Positions 15,273 through 25,803 of a DNA stretch of 33,182 bases are shown piece by piece (position 1 is the stretch's first letter; every line of letters starts with the position of its first letter). A program made the position numbers and the translations under genes. A model generated the notes under the pieces. The model made no database searches. It saw only the letters and a list, made by a program, of their open reading frames with translations, and was not told where the DNA came from. Source of the DNA: Curtobacterium sp. A7_M15 (GTDB taxonomy: Bacteria; Actinomycetota; Actinomycetes; Actinomycetales; Microbacteriaceae). The stretch lies in assembly GCF_030705415.1 (NCBI RefSeq), contig NZ_JAUZED010000033.1, positions 1 through 33,182 on the forward strand, read 5' to 3'.

Positions 15273-17732
15273 TCAGTACGCCGAGACGAGCTTCCCGTCC
15301 TCGACCTTCAGGTAGACGTCGACGTCGAACGTGTCCTCGCTCTGCTGGGCGTCGCCGAAGTAGTCGCGGTACGAGTACCCGATCGTGCCGTCGCGGGTGC
15401 TCCGCACCTCGACGAGCCCGCCTCCGGAGGACCGCACCTCGAGCTCCGGCTTCGACCGGACGTCGTACTGCACCGCGCCGTCGGCGTCGTACGGGCCGTA
15501 CCAGGGGCAGCCGTCCGAGTAGCTGATGTCCGTCTTCTGCGCGCAGTCGTCGATGCGGTCCGACACGTACTGCTCGGCGTCGGTCTCGAGCCGCTTCGTG
15601 GGCTTCGCCTCGAAGTCGGCGTACGGCGAGGCCGAGGAGCCCACGCGGAGCGTCTCGGTGCCACCCGTGAAGTACTCGGTGCCGCCGACCGTGACCCGGT
15701 AGCTGCCCGGGTAGGCGAGCGACTGGAACGTGCCGTTCTCGATCTCGCCGACCTTCTTGCCGCCGACCGTCACGTCGGCACCCTCGAGCACCTCGCCGGC
15801 GGTGACCGTCACGCGGTCGGTCAGCGGCTCGGTGACGCGCCACTCGTCCTTGACGAGGAACGACGTGCCCGTGCGTTCGAGGACGATCCGACCCGAGCGC
15901 TGCGCGCCGCCCTGCTCGAAGGTGACGTTGGCGTACGCCGTGTCGCCGCTGGTCGACACCCGGCCGACGCGGACGTCGGTGGGGCGGTCCTTCGCGCTCC
16001 GCAGCACGGCGGCGTCCAGCATCGACGCGTCGCCGGTGACCTCGCTCAGGCTCGCCGCGGTGTCCGCGTCGCCCGTCGCGATCGCGTCGACGTAGGAGCG
16101 GGCCGTGGGGCCGGGACCCCAGACGCTGGTGCGGAGCACGCCCGTGGTGATCGCTCCGGCCACGACGACCACGACGACCGCGCCGCCGGCGACGAGGGAC
16201 CGCACGAGGATCTTCTTCGCCCGCGGGGACATGGGTGCCGGTGCCGGCGCCGCCTGGCCGACGAAGGGCTGGGACGGCTGGACGGACTGTGTCGGCGTGG
16301 CGGCGTCGGTCACGGTGGGGGTGCCCGCCTCGGGGATCGCGTTCCCGGTCGGGGTCGTGGTGTCAGCGGGCGTCGTCCACACCGGTGCGACCACCGCCGG
16401 CACCGGGTCGGTGCCGACCACGCGCGCCGTCCGCAGCAGCACACCGCCGCCGAGACGGGGGAGCAGCGCCGGCGCGGCGTACCGGGCGACGACCTCGACC
16501 GCTCCGCCCCAGAGCGCGAACACGACCGGCGTCCACGGGGTGACGCCGACCGACCCGGATCCGCCGACCGCGGTCGTACCGGTCACCTGGTACGACACGA
16601 CACCGGTGCCGAGCACGAAGAGCACGAGTCCGGCGACGAACCAGACCACGGGCGTCACGACCCAGTCGAGCGTCGTGCGGACCCGGTCGTTCCGGCGCAC
16701 GGCCAGCGCCAGACCGGCCGCGAACGAGGTGACGACCACCAGCAGGACGACGACCCAGGTCCAGCCGCCGGCGCCGGCGAACACCGAGGCGTCGCCGCCC
16801 GCGCCGCCCAGGCCGGACGTGCCGACCCCGCCGAGGAAGCCGAGCGCGGTGAGGGCGACGGCGGCGTTGCCGAGCAGCAGCGGCAGGGCGGCGCCCCACG
16901 ACGGCTGCGCGACGAGCGCGACGACGACGAGGACGACGGCGAGCAGGACGAGGAGACCGCCGAGCTGCCAGGCCACGACCCGCAGGGCGCCGAGCGCCCG
17001 GGCGAGGGAGGTGCTCCGACCGACGAGCAGCGACGGCCGGGCCGCGAGCACCGCGAGGGTTCCGATCGCGAACGACCCGAGCACGCTCCCGATCCCGACG
17101 GCGTGCACGGGGTCGATCTGCGCGCCGGAGACGGCGGGGAACCGGATGGCGAGCACGAGGCCCGCGAGCGTGGTGACCGCGGTGGTCACGAGGCCGGCGA
17201 GGACCGCCGTCACGACCAGCTGGGGGAGTGCGAGCACCCGGCTCCGGATCCGGCGCGTGAGCACGACCGCGAGCACGACCTGGGCGGCGAGCACGAGCAC
17301 CGGCACGACGCCGATCGAGCCGGACCCGGAGCCGAGCAGGAGGATCGAGCCGGAGCCGTGCAGTCGGCCGAGGTCCGCGAGGGCGACGAGCTGCGCCGGG
17401 GAGCCCAGCAGCACGCTCACGCCCGACAGCAGGGACTGGACGTCCGGTGCTCCGGTCGCGCCGAGGTCCGAGCCGCCGGTGCCGAGACCGGACGACGAGC
17501 CCGTCGACCCTGAGGCGGAGCCGGCGGCCACGGCGACGGTCAGGAACAGCGAGACGGCCGCGATGACGTACGCGGCGACCCATCCACCGACCGCCGCGAC
17601 GACGGCGGCGACCCAGTCGCGACCGGGGACGGCGCGGAGCAGCCGGCCGAGCGGGTCCGGCGCGGCGGGCGCGCCCACCGGAGGACCGGGCTGTGCGGGC
17701 GGGACGGGCGGAACGGGCGACTGGTCGCTCAC
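15273..17732 (-). CDS. Large multi-pass membrane protein with an extracytoplasmic C-terminal domain
   Basis: This 819-residue protein is of unknown function. It has a Pro-rich cytoplasmic N-terminus (1-28), about eight or nine hydrophobic helices to about residue 430, and a Thr/Pro-rich linker (about 440-500). A further membrane helix (about 508-528) follows a basic KKILVR. The soluble region 530-819 contains a segment like NTF2/TcaA-type domains (ARSYVDAIATGDADTAASL) followed by strand-rich repeats and two Cys (DDCAQK and DGCPWY) that may form a disulfide. The GTG at 17732 is the first start after the divergent promoter region. AGAGGA lies about 12 nt upstream, a poor ribosome-site spacing, so the start is uncertain. 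Cell-envelope work is an inference from topology. Confidence 0.8.
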   Translation of the reverse strand: MSDQSPVPPVPPAQPGPPVGAPAAPDPLGRLLRAVPGRDWVAAVVAAVGGWVAAYVIAAVSLFLTVAVAAGSASGSTGSSSGLGTGGSDLGATGAPDVQSLLSGVSVLLGSPAQLVALADLGRLHGSGSILLLGSGSGSIGVVPVLVLAAQVVLAVVLTRRIRSRVLALPQLVVTAVLAGLVTTAVTTLAGLVLAIRFPAVSGAQIDPVHAVGIGSVLGSFAIGTLAVLAARPSLLVGRSTSLARALGALRVVAWQLGGLLVLLAVVLVVVALVAQPSWGAALPLLLGNAAVALTALGFLGGVGTSGLGGAGGDASVFAGAGGWTWVVVLLVVVTSFAAGLALAVRRNDRVRTTLDWVVTPVVWFVAGLVLFVLGTGVVSYQVTGTTAVGGSGSVGVTPWTPVVFALWGGAVEVVARYAAPALLPRLGGGVLLRTARVVGTDPVPAVVAPVWTTPADTTTPTGNAIPEAGTPTVTDAATPTQSVQPSQPFVGQAAPAPAPMSPRAKKILVRSLVAGGAVVVVVVAGAITTGVLRTSVWGPGPTARSYVDAIATGDADTAASLSEVTGDASMLDAAVLRSAKDRPTDVRVGRVSTSGDTAYANVTFEQGGAQRSGRIVLERTGTSFLVKDEWRVTEPLTDRVTVTAGEVLEGADVTVGGKKVGEIENGTFQSLAYPGSYRVTVGGTEYFTGGTETLRVGSSASPYADFEAKPTKRLETDAEQYVSDRIDDCAQKTDISYSDGCPWYGPYDADGAVQYDVRSKPELEVRSSGGGLVEVRSTRDGTIGYSYRDYFGDAQQSEDTFDVDVYLKVEDGKLVSAY

Positions 17733-17787
17733 GGCGGTGGGGTCCTCTCTCTCGTCGAGAGGCGGTGACGATCCCGTGCGGCACCAG

Positions 17788-17804
17788 CGTGTCCCCCCGA
17801 CACG
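17788..17804. promoter_or_regulatory. Inverted repeat in the divergent region upstream of otsA
   Basis: CGTGTC and GACACG flank five C residues, between the divergent starts of the large membrane protein gene and otsA. It is a candidate operator, and the regulator is unknown. Confidence 0.4.
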
Positions 17805-17862
17805 ATGACCGCAGCGTACCGGAACCCGCCGATCCGCCGTGAATCCGCTGTCGGCACGCTGG

Positions 17863-17868
17863 TAACTT
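17863..17868 (+). promoter_or_regulatory. Possible extended -10 box of the otsA-otsB promoter
   Basis: TAACTT is preceded by TGG, giving an extended -10 (TGN before the hexamer). The predicted start near 17875 leaves a leader of about 45 nt. Confidence 0.4.
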
Positions 17869-17919
17869 CGGCACCGGACCCGGCGGCCGTGCCGGGCGGA
17901 ACGGAGACCCCAGCACCCC

Positions 17920-19512
17920 ATGGCAGCACCCCGCACCGATCAGACCCGCTACGCCTTCGTCGTCGCCTCGAACCGCCTGCCGGTGGACCGCGTCGTCGAC
18001 GAGGACGGCAACGAGGGCTGGCGGCACTCGCCAGGCGGACTCGTCACCGCGCTCGAGCCGGTGATGCGCGCCAACGACGGTGCCTGGGTCGGCTGGGTCG
18101 GCCAGCCCGACGTCGAGGTCGCCCCGTTCGACAACGAGGGCATCCACATCGTGCCGGTGCCCCTCAGCGACGACGACGTCGAGGAGTACTACGAGGGGTT
18201 CAGCAACGACACCCTCTGGCCGCTCTACCACGACGTCATCGAGCACCCGAGCTACCACCGCGACTGGTGGAACGCCTACAAGCGCGTGAACCAGCGCTTC
18301 GCCGAGCAGATCGCCGAGATCGTCGAGCAGGACGGCATCGTCTGGGTGCAGGACTACCAGCTCCAGCTCGTCCCGGCGCTGCTCCGCGCACTCCGCCCCG
18401 ACGTGACGATCGGCTTCTTCAACCACATCCCGTTCCCGCCCGTCGGCATCTACGCCCAGCTCCCGTGGCGCGCGCAGATCCTCGACGGCCTGCTCGGGGC
18501 GGACGTCATCGGCTTCCAGCGGCACGACGACGCGAGCGACTTCCTCCGGGCGGTCCGGCACATCAAGGGCTACACGACCAAGGGGCAGACGATCGACGTC
18601 CCCGTGGACGACCCGGACGCACCGCGCAGTCGCAAGGGCATCACCGTGCGGCACGTCGAGGCACGGCACTTCCCGATCTCCATCGACGCCGCCGGCTTCG
18701 AGGAGATCGCCCACCGACCCGAGGTCCAGGAGCGCGCGCGGGAGATCCGGGCGAGTCTCGGCAACCCGAAGACGGTGCTGCTCGGCGTCGACCGCCTCGA
18801 CTACACGAAGGGCATCCGGCACCGGATCAAGGCGTTCGGCGAACTCGTCGAGGACGGACGCGTCGCGGTGGAGGACGCGACGCTCGTGCAGGTCGCCAGT
18901 CCGAGCCGCGAGCGCGTCGACACCTACGCCGCCCTCCGCGACGAGATCGAGCTCACGGTCGGTCGGATCAACGGAGACCTCGGTGTGATCGGGCACCAGC
19001 CGATCGCCTACCTCCACCACGGCTACCCGCGCGAGGAGATGGTGGCGCTCTACCTCGCCGCCGACATCATGCTCGTCACGGCCCTGCGCGACGGCATGAA
19101 CCTCGTCGCCAAGGAGTACGTCGCGGCCCGGTTCGACAACGACGGCGTCCTGATCCTGTCCGAGTTCGCCGGTGCCGCCGACGAGCTGAAGCAGGCCGTC
19201 ATCGTCAACCCGCACGACATCGGCGCGCTGAAGGACTCGATCCAGCGCGCGATCGAGATGCCGCGACGCGAGCGCTCGACCCGCATGCGGGCACTCCGCA
19301 AGCGCGTCCGCGACAACGACGTTGCGCGCTGGTCTCGCTCGTTCCTCGAGGCGCTCGACCGCCACGCCCCGAAGAACGCGCAGATCGACCCCTCCGCGGT
19401 GGACCCGAAGGACCGGCACCGCGAGGCGCAGACCGACACCATGTCGATCTTCGACCAGGACGCCCAGACGGCGCGTGCCGCCGAGGACACCCGGGAGCCG
19501 CGTGATGCCTGA
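17920..19512 (+). CDS. otsA: Trehalose-6-phosphate synthase
   Basis: This 530-residue retaining GT20 glycosyltransferase joins glucose from a nucleotide sugar to glucose-6-phosphate. Visible motifs are SNRLPVDR at the N-terminus, HSPGGLVTAL, WVGWVG, VQDYQLQLVP (the actinobacterial form of VHDYHL), GFFNHIPFPP, GVDRLDYTKGI and ALRDGMNLVAKEYVA near the donor site. The catalytic region ends at about 470, and the polar tail of about 60 residues is probably disordered. The ATG at 17920 gives the expected short N-terminus before the SNRLPV motif. The gene overlaps otsB by 8 nt. Trehalose is a stress protectant and, in many actinobacteria, a precursor of cell-wall glycolipids. Confidence 0.96.
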   Translation: MAAPRTDQTRYAFVVASNRLPVDRVVDEDGNEGWRHSPGGLVTALEPVMRANDGAWVGWVGQPDVEVAPFDNEGIHIVPVPLSDDDVEEYYEGFSNDTLWPLYHDVIEHPSYHRDWWNAYKRVNQRFAEQIAEIVEQDGIVWVQDYQLQLVPALLRALRPDVTIGFFNHIPFPPVGIYAQLPWRAQILDGLLGADVIGFQRHDDASDFLRAVRHIKGYTTKGQTIDVPVDDPDAPRSRKGITVRHVEARHFPISIDAAGFEEIAHRPEVQERAREIRASLGNPKTVLLGVDRLDYTKGIRHRIKAFGELVEDGRVAVEDATLVQVASPSRERVDTYAALRDEIELTVGRINGDLGVIGHQPIAYLHHGYPREEMVALYLAADIMLVTALRDGMNLVAKEYVAARFDNDGVLILSEFAGAADELKQAVIVNPHDIGALKDSIQRAIEMPRRERSTRMRALRKRVRDNDVARWSRSFLEALDRHAPKNAQIDPSAVDPKDRHREAQTDTMSIFDQDAQTARAAEDTREPRDA

Positions 19513-20287
19513 GCCGACCACCGACCAGGCAGTCGTCGACCAGGTCCTCGAGACGCTCGCGGCTCGGCCGCGACTCCTGGTCGCCCTCGACTTCGACGGC
19601 ACGCTCGCGCCGTTCGCCGACGACCCGTCCGAGGTCGGCGCGCTGCCCGGCTCGTGGGCGGCCGTCCTCACCCTGCAGCGTGCGAAGGACACCGAGGTCG
19701 TCCTGGTGTCCGGGCGTCCGCTGGACAGCCTCGCCGCGGTGACGCACGCCCCCGCCGAGATGGCCCTCGTCGGGTCGCACGGCGTCGAGTGGCGCGTCGA
19801 CGGCCACGACGAGGCGGCGCTCACCGAGGACGAACAGTCCCGCGTCGCCCGCATCGGCACCGCGCTCGACGAGGTCGGGGCACGGTTCCCGGGCGTCGTG
19901 ATCGAGCACAAGCCCGCCGGTCACGGGGTGCACACCCGCCGGGTGAGCGCCGAGGTCGCGGCCGAGGCGAACGCCGCCGCGAGTGCCGCAGCCCACGACG
20001 CCGACCCGGACGTCCTCGAACGTGGCGGCAAGGACATCCTCGAGTTCGCCGTCCGGCACGTCACCAAGGGCGACGCGATCGCCCGGCTCCGCGACCTGCA
20101 CGGTGCCGACGCGGTGTTCTTCGCCGGCGACGACGTCACCGACGAGGACGCCTTCCGCGTGCTCCGCGACGGCGACGTCGGGGTGAAGGTGGGGGAGGGC
20201 GACACGCTCGCCGGCTACCGCGTCGACGACCCGGCGGCGCTCACCGACGTCCTGAAGCGGCTCGCGCGCCTGCGTGCGGTGCGCTGA
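19505..20287 (+). CDS. otsB: Trehalose-6-phosphate phosphatase
   Basis: This 260-residue HAD-family phosphatase removes phosphate from trehalose-6-phosphate. HAD motif I is DFDGTLAP with nucleophile D29 and general acid D31. Motif II is VLVSGRPL (Ser). The cap region contains GSHGVEWR and HKPAGHGVHTRR, which bind the sugar. Motif IV is FAGDDVTDEDAF. The ATG at 19505 overlaps the end of otsA by 8 nt; an adjacent GTG at 19502 is a less likely start. A degenerate copy of the intergenic palindrome begins at the stop codon. Confidence 0.95.
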   Translation: MPEPTTDQAVVDQVLETLAARPRLLVALDFDGTLAPFADDPSEVGALPGSWAAVLTLQRAKDTEVVLVSGRPLDSLAAVTHAPAEMALVGSHGVEWRVDGHDEAALTEDEQSRVARIGTALDEVGARFPGVVIEHKPAGHGVHTRRVSAEVAAEANAAASAAAHDADPDVLERGGKDILEFAVRHVTKGDAIARLRDLHGADAVFFAGDDVTDEDAFRVLRDGDVGVKVGEGDTLAGYRVDDPAALTDVLKRLARLRAVR

Positions 20288-20312
20288 CCGGGTGATCCGC
20301 GCCTCCCGGACC
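20287..20312 (+). repeat. Intergenic palindrome, copy G (half copy)
   Basis: Only the right half (CCGCGCCTCCCGGACC, 20297-20312) matches the family. The left side keeps only ACCGGG, so just a short CCGGG/CCCGG stem remains. It lies immediately after otsB and looks like a decayed member. Confidence 0.45.
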
Positions 20313-20376
20313 CGTTCGGACCCCGTCGCGATCATGCGGACGCATCGAGTTGTCGGCTTGGTATCCCAACTGCGCC

Positions 20377-20382
20377 TAGACT
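20377..20382 (+). promoter_or_regulatory. -10 box of the ilvD promoter, likely leaderless
   Basis: TAGACT ends 6 nt before the ATG at 20389. Upstream lies a TTGG-TATC-CCAA inverted repeat (20358-20369) that could bind a regulator. No good -35 at 17 bp was found. Confidence 0.6.
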
Positions 20383-20388
20383 CACCCC

Positions 20389-22083
20389 ATGCCTGATATC
20401 GACGTCAAGCCGCGCAGCCGGGTCGTCACCGACGGGATCGAAGCAACCACCTCGCGTGGCATGCTGCGTGCCGTCGGGATGGGGGACGAGGACTGGGAGA
20501 AGCCGCAGATCGGCATCGCCTCCTCGTGGAACGAGATCACCCCGTGCAACCTCTCCCTCGACCGCCTCGCGCAGGGGGCGAAGGAGGGCGTCCACTCCGG
20601 CGGCGGGTACCCGCTCCAGTTCGGCACCATCTCCGTCTCCGACGGTATCTCGATGGGCCACGAGGGCATGCACTTCTCCCTCGTCTCGCGCGAGGTCATC
20701 GCGGACAGCGTCGAGACCGTCGTGAACGCCGAGCGGCTGGACGGCACCGTCCTGCTCGCCGGCTGTGACAAGTCCCTGCCCGGCATGCTCATGGCAGCCG
20801 CGCGTCTCGACCTCGCGAGCGTCTTCCTCTACGCCGGCTCGGTCATGCCCGGGTACGTGAAGCAGGCCGACGGCTCCCTCAAGGAGGTCACGATCATCGA
20901 CTCCTTCGAAGGGGTCGGAGCGTGCAAGGCCGGCAAGATCACCGAGGCGGAGCTCAAGGAGATCGAGTGCGCCATCGTCCCGGGCGAGGGCGCCTGCGGC
21001 GGGATGTACACGGCCAACACGATGGCGTCGGTCGCCGAAGCACTCGGCATGTCGCTCCCGGGATCGGCGGCACCGCCCAGTGCCGACCGGCGCCGTGACT
21101 ACTACGCGCACCGCTCCGGTGAGGCCGTGGTGAACATGCTCCGCAAGGGGATAACCGCCCGCCAGATCCTCACGAAGGAGGCGTTCGAGAACGCCATCAC
21201 CGTCGCCATGGCGCTCGGTGGCTCGACGAACGTCGTCCTCCACCTGCTCGCGATCGCGCACGAGGCCGAGGTCGAACTGACGCTCGACGACTTCAACCGC
21301 ATCGGCTCGAAGGTCCCGCACCTCGCCGACATGAAGCCGTTCGGCAAGTACGTCATGGTCGACGTGGACCGCAACGGCGGCATCCCGGTGATCATGAAGG
21401 CACTGCTCGACGCCGGGCTGCTGCACGGCGACGTCATGACCGTGACGGGCAAGACCATGGCCGAGAACCTGGCCGAGATCGACCCGCCCGAGCTCGACGG
21501 CGAGGTCTTCCGGAAGCTCGACGACCCGATCCACGCCACCGGTGGCCTGACGATCCTCAAGGGCACCTTCGCGCCCGAGGGCGCCGTCGTGAAGACGGCG
21601 GGCTTCGACGCCGAGGTCTTCGAGGGACCCGCGCGGGTGTTCGACCGCGAGCGCGCCGCCATGGACGCCCTCACCGAGGGGACGATCCAGAAGGGCGACG
21701 TCGTCATCATCCGGTACGAGGGGCCCAAGGGCGGCCCGGGCATGCGCGAGATGCTCGCCATCACGGCGGCCATCAAGGGCGCGGGCCTCGGCAAGGATGT
21801 ACTACTGTTGACGGACGGACGATTCTCAGGCGGCACAACCGGCCTGTGCATCGGCCACATCGCACCGGAAGCGGTGGACGCAGGTCCAGTCGCATTCGTG
21901 CGCGATGGCGACCGCATCCGTGTCGACATCGCGGCTCGCTCCCTCGACCTACTGGTCGACGAAGCCGAGCTGGAAGCCCGCCGCGAAGGCTGGGCCCCGC
22001 TGCCCCCGCGCTACACCCGCGGAGTCCTCGCGAAGTTCGCGAAGCTCGTCCAGTCCGCCGCCAAGGGCGCGGTCACGGGCTAG
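20389..22083 (+). CDS. ilvD: Dihydroxy-acid dehydratase
   Basis: This 564-residue enzyme dehydrates 2,3-dihydroxy-3-methylbutanoate and its methylpentanoate homologue to the 2-oxo acids used for valine and isoleucine. The three cluster-ligand cysteines are visible: C53 in TPCN, C126 in GCDKSLPG and C203 in [12 protein letters not shown]. The C-terminal active-site motif [10 protein letters not shown] has the catalytic S480. The start is supported by a TAGACT box 6 nt upstream. The last section has a patch of codons ending in A or T (21796-21837, around the active-site motif), unlike the rest of the gene. It is followed 46 nt later by ilvB. Confidence 0.97.
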   Translation: MPDIDVKPRSRVVTDGIEATTSRGMLRAVGMGDEDWEKPQIGIASSWNEITPCNLSLDRLAQGAKEGVHSGGGYPLQFGTISVSDGISMGHEGMHFSLVSREVIADSVETVVNAERLDGTVLLAGCDKSLPGMLMAAARLDLASVFLYAGSVMPGYVKQADGSLKEVTIIDSFEGVGACKAGKITEAELKEIECAIVPGEGACGGMYTANTMASVAEALGMSLPGSAAPPSADRRRDYYAHRSGEAVVNMLRKGITARQILTKEAFENAITVAMALGGSTNVVLHLLAIAHEAEVELTLDDFNRIGSKVPHLADMKPFGKYVMVDVDRNGGIPVIMKALLDAGLLHGDVMTVTGKTMAENLAEIDPPELDGEVFRKLDDPIHATGGLTILKGTFAPEGAVVKTAGFDAEVFEGPARVFDRERAAMDALTEGTIQKGDVVIIRYEGPKGGPGMREMLAITAAIKGAGLGKDVLLLTDGRFSGGTTGLCIGHIAPEAVDAGPVAFVRDGDRIRVDIAARSLDLLVDEAELEARREGWAPLPPRYTRGVLAKFAKLVQSAAKGAVTG

Positions 22084-22129
22084 CGTCGACACACGCACCA
22101 TCGCCATCTCTCCAGGCAAGGAACACCTC

Positions 22130-23953
22130 ATGCCCACGGAAGCCACTCCGCTGTCCGCGGCCGCCGGTGCACGCCGGACGCCGGAGATCCTGACCGGCTC
22201 GGGAGCCGTCCTCCGGACGCTCGAGCACCTCGGGATCACCGACGTCTTCGGCCTGCCGGGCGGTGCGATCATCCCGTTCTACGACGAGCTCATGGCGTCG
22301 CAGACGATCCGCCACGTCCTCGTCCGGCACGAGCAGGGCGCCGGCCACGCCGCCGAGGGCTACGCCTCGGCCTCCGGCAAGGTCGGCGTCGCGATCGCGA
22401 CCTCGGGTCCCGGCGCGACGAACCTCGTCACCGCGATCGCGGACGCCTACATGGACTCGGTGCCCTTCATCGCGATCACCGGCCAGGTGTTCTCCACCCT
22501 GATGGGCACGGACGCCTTCCAAGAAGCGGACATCGTCGGCATCACGATGCCGATCACGAAGCACTCGTTCCTGGTGACCGACCCCGCCGACGTGCCGGCG
22601 ACCCTCGCGGCGGCGTACCAGATCGCCACGACCGGTCGTCCGGGCCCGGTGCTCGTCGACATCACGAAGGACGCGCAGCAGAAGTCCGCGCCCTACGTCT
22701 GGCCGCCCAAGATCGACCTGCCGGGCTACCGTCCCGTGACGAAGGCGCACGGCAAGCAGATCGCCGCGGCCGCGCAGCTCCTCGCCGAGTCCGAGCGCCC
22801 GGTGCTGTACGTCGGCGGCGGTGTCGTCCGCTCCGGTGCGACGGCCGAGCTCCGGGCGTTCGCCGAGGCCACCGGTGCGCCGGTCGTGACGACGCTGATG
22901 GCCCGCGGCGCGTTCCCGGACTCGCACCCCCAGCACCTCGGCATGCCCGGCATGCACGGCACGGTGCCGGCGGTGCTCGGCCTGCAGGACAGCGACCTCA
23001 TCGTCGCGCTCGGGGCCCGGTTCGACGACCGCGTGACCGGAAAGGCGGACGAGTTCGCCCCGCACGCCAAGGTCGTGCACGTCGACATCGACCCGGCCGA
23101 GATCTCGAAGATCCGCTTCGCGGACGTCCCGATCGTGGGCGACGCGAGAGAGGTGCTCGTCGACCTGCTCGACGCCTGGAGCGGGATCCCGACCGACCAG
23201 CGCGCGAGCACTGTCGCGTGGTGGGCGAAGCTCGAGCAGCTCAAGGTCGACTTCCCGCTCGGCTACGCGGAACCGACCGACGGCCTGCTCGCGCCGCAGG
23301 CGATCATCCGCCGCATCGGCGAGCTGAGCGGCCCCGAGGCGATCTACGCCTCCGGCGTCGGTCAGCACCAGATGTGGTCGGCGCAGTTCATCCAGTACGA
23401 GCGTCCGCACGCCTGGCTGAACTCCGGCGGTGCGGGCACCATGGGGTACTCCGTGCCGGCCGCGATGGGGGCGAAGGTCGCCGAGCCGGACCGCGTCGTC
23501 TGGGCGATCGACGGCGACGGCTGCTTCCAGATGACGAACCAGGAGCTCGCGACCTGCGTCATCAACGACATCCCGATCAAGGTCGCGGTGATCAACAACT
23601 CGTCGCTCGGCATGGTGCGCCAGTGGCAGACGCTGTTCTACGACGGCCGCCACTCGTTCACCGACCTCGAGACCGGTCACGCCTCGCGCCGGGTGCCCGA
23701 CTTCGTGAAGCTGGCCGACGCGTACGGTGCCCTCGGCATCCGCGTCGAGAAGGCGGACGAGGTCGACGCCGCCATCGAGCTGGCCCTCGCGACGAACGAC
23801 CGGCCCGTGGTCATCGACTTCGTCGTGAGCCGTGACTCCATGGTCTGGCCGATGGTCCCGCAGGGTGTCAGCAACTCGTCCATCGAGTACGCCCAGGCGC
23901 AGGCACCCACCTGGGACGACGAAGACGCCGACATGACGGGGGAAACCGCATGA
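22130..23953 (+). CDS. ilvB: Acetolactate synthase, large (catalytic) subunit
   Basis: This 607-residue thiamine-diphosphate enzyme forms 2-acetolactate or 2-aceto-2-hydroxybutyrate. Its parts are the N-terminal pyrimidine-binding domain with catalytic E68 in RHEQGAGH, the central FAD domain (about 200-340), and the C-terminal diphosphate domain with the GDG...NN motif (IDGDGCFQ to VINNSS). The loop that reads GQVP in plant and some bacterial enzymes is GQVFST here. The ATG at 22130 has AAGGAA 6 nt upstream; the longer frame overlaps ilvD. The 3' end overlaps ilvN by ATGA, so the two subunits are translated together. Confidence 0.97.
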   Translation: MPTEATPLSAAAGARRTPEILTGSGAVLRTLEHLGITDVFGLPGGAIIPFYDELMASQTIRHVLVRHEQGAGHAAEGYASASGKVGVAIATSGPGATNLVTAIADAYMDSVPFIAITGQVFSTLMGTDAFQEADIVGITMPITKHSFLVTDPADVPATLAAAYQIATTGRPGPVLVDITKDAQQKSAPYVWPPKIDLPGYRPVTKAHGKQIAAAAQLLAESERPVLYVGGGVVRSGATAELRAFAEATGAPVVTTLMARGAFPDSHPQHLGMPGMHGTVPAVLGLQDSDLIVALGARFDDRVTGKADEFAPHAKVVHVDIDPAEISKIRFADVPIVGDAREVLVDLLDAWSGIPTDQRASTVAWWAKLEQLKVDFPLGYAEPTDGLLAPQAIIRRIGELSGPEAIYASGVGQHQMWSAQFIQYERPHAWLNSGGAGTMGYSVPAAMGAKVAEPDRVVWAIDGDGCFQMTNQELATCVINDIPIKVAVINNSSLGMVRQWQTLFYDGRHSFTDLETGHASRRVPDFVKLADAYGALGIRVEKADEVDAAIELALATNDRPVVIDFVVSRDSMVWPMVPQGVSNSSIEYAQAQAPTWDDEDADMTGETA

Positions 23954-24450
23954 GCCACGTCCTCTCCCTCCTCGTCGAGGACAAGCCCGGTCTGCTGACC
24001 CGCGTCGCCGGCCTGTTCGCCCGGCGCGGCTTCAACATCGAGTCCCTCGCCGTCGGCAACACCGAGGTCGACGGCCTCAGCCGGATCACCGTCGTCGTCG
24101 ACGTCGAGGACCTCCCGCTCGAGCAGGTGACGAAGCAGCTCAACAAGCTCGTCAACGTCATCAAGATCGTCGAGCTGGACTTCTCGCAGTCCGTGCAGCG
24201 CGAGCACATGCTCGTGAAGGTGCGGGTGGACAACCAGACGCGCTCGGCCGTGCTCGAAGCAGTGAACCTGTTCCGTGCACAGGTCGTCGACGTCGCGAAC
24301 GACTCGCTCATCGTCGAGGTGACCGGCGACCCCGGCAAGATCCAGGCGATCCTCCGCGTGCTCGAGCCCTACGGCATCAAGGAACTCGCCCGTGCGGGCC
24401 TCCTCGGTATGGGCCGTGGGCCCAAGAGCATCACCGACCGGGTGCGCTGA
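23950..24450 (+). CDS. ilvN: Acetolactate synthase, small (regulatory) subunit
   Basis: This 166-residue subunit has an N-terminal ACT domain (about 3-75: [29 protein letters not shown]) and a C-terminal regulatory domain (about 85-160). In this family the ACT domain binds valine and gives feedback inhibition, and the subunit also activates the catalytic one. The length matches IlvH/IlvN of the longer type. It starts within the stop of ilvB. A family palindrome begins 15 nt after its stop, then ilvC follows. Confidence 0.97.
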   Translation: MSHVLSLLVEDKPGLLTRVAGLFARRGFNIESLAVGNTEVDGLSRITVVVDVEDLPLEQVTKQLNKLVNVIKIVELDFSQSVQREHMLVKVRVDNQTRSAVLEAVNLFRAQVVDVANDSLIVEVTGDPGKIQAILRVLEPYGIKELARAGLLGMGRGPKSITDRVR

Positions 24451-25593
<1,143 letters not shown>

Positions 25594-25616
25594 TCTTCGC
25601 AACACCACTCGACTCT

Positions 25617-25648
25617 CGAGGCGGCGGTGCACCCGCACCGCCGCCTCG
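25617..25648 (+). repeat. Intergenic palindrome, copy E (variant)
   Basis: A perfect 14-bp stem (arms 25617-25630 and 25635-25648) has a 4-nt loop, 24 nt after ilvC. The core reads GAGGCGGCGGTGC, not the usual GGAGGCGCGGTG, so it is a divergent member or an independent terminator hairpin. Confidence 0.7.
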
Positions 25649-25803
25649 CGATGTGACCCGAACGTTATGCAGCACTTCACGACCAGCCCCGACGCCGCAC
25701 TCCGGCGTCCCCTCGGCGTTCCCGGGGCCGTTCCGCGACGCTCGTCGTCCGGCCCGCGCACGAGCGGTCCGCAGGGCGTCCACCAGCATGGGAGGATCGT
25801 CGG

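Noticed and set aside
13038..17513. A 1491-codon open frame on the plus strand across the permease, corA and the large membrane protein
   Set aside because: It is rich in Arg, Pro, Gly and Asp with no domain, and it lies over three genes that have clear family features. Long antisense frames are expected in such GC-rich DNA.
16363..19911. An 1182-codon minus-strand open frame opposite otsA and part of otsB
   Set aside because: It lies antisense to a well-conserved otsA and has no recognisable motif. It is a composition artefact.
22084..22129. A leader-peptide attenuator before ilvB
   Set aside because: Only 46 nt separate ilvD and ilvB, with no Val/Leu/Ile-rich peptide and no competing hairpins.
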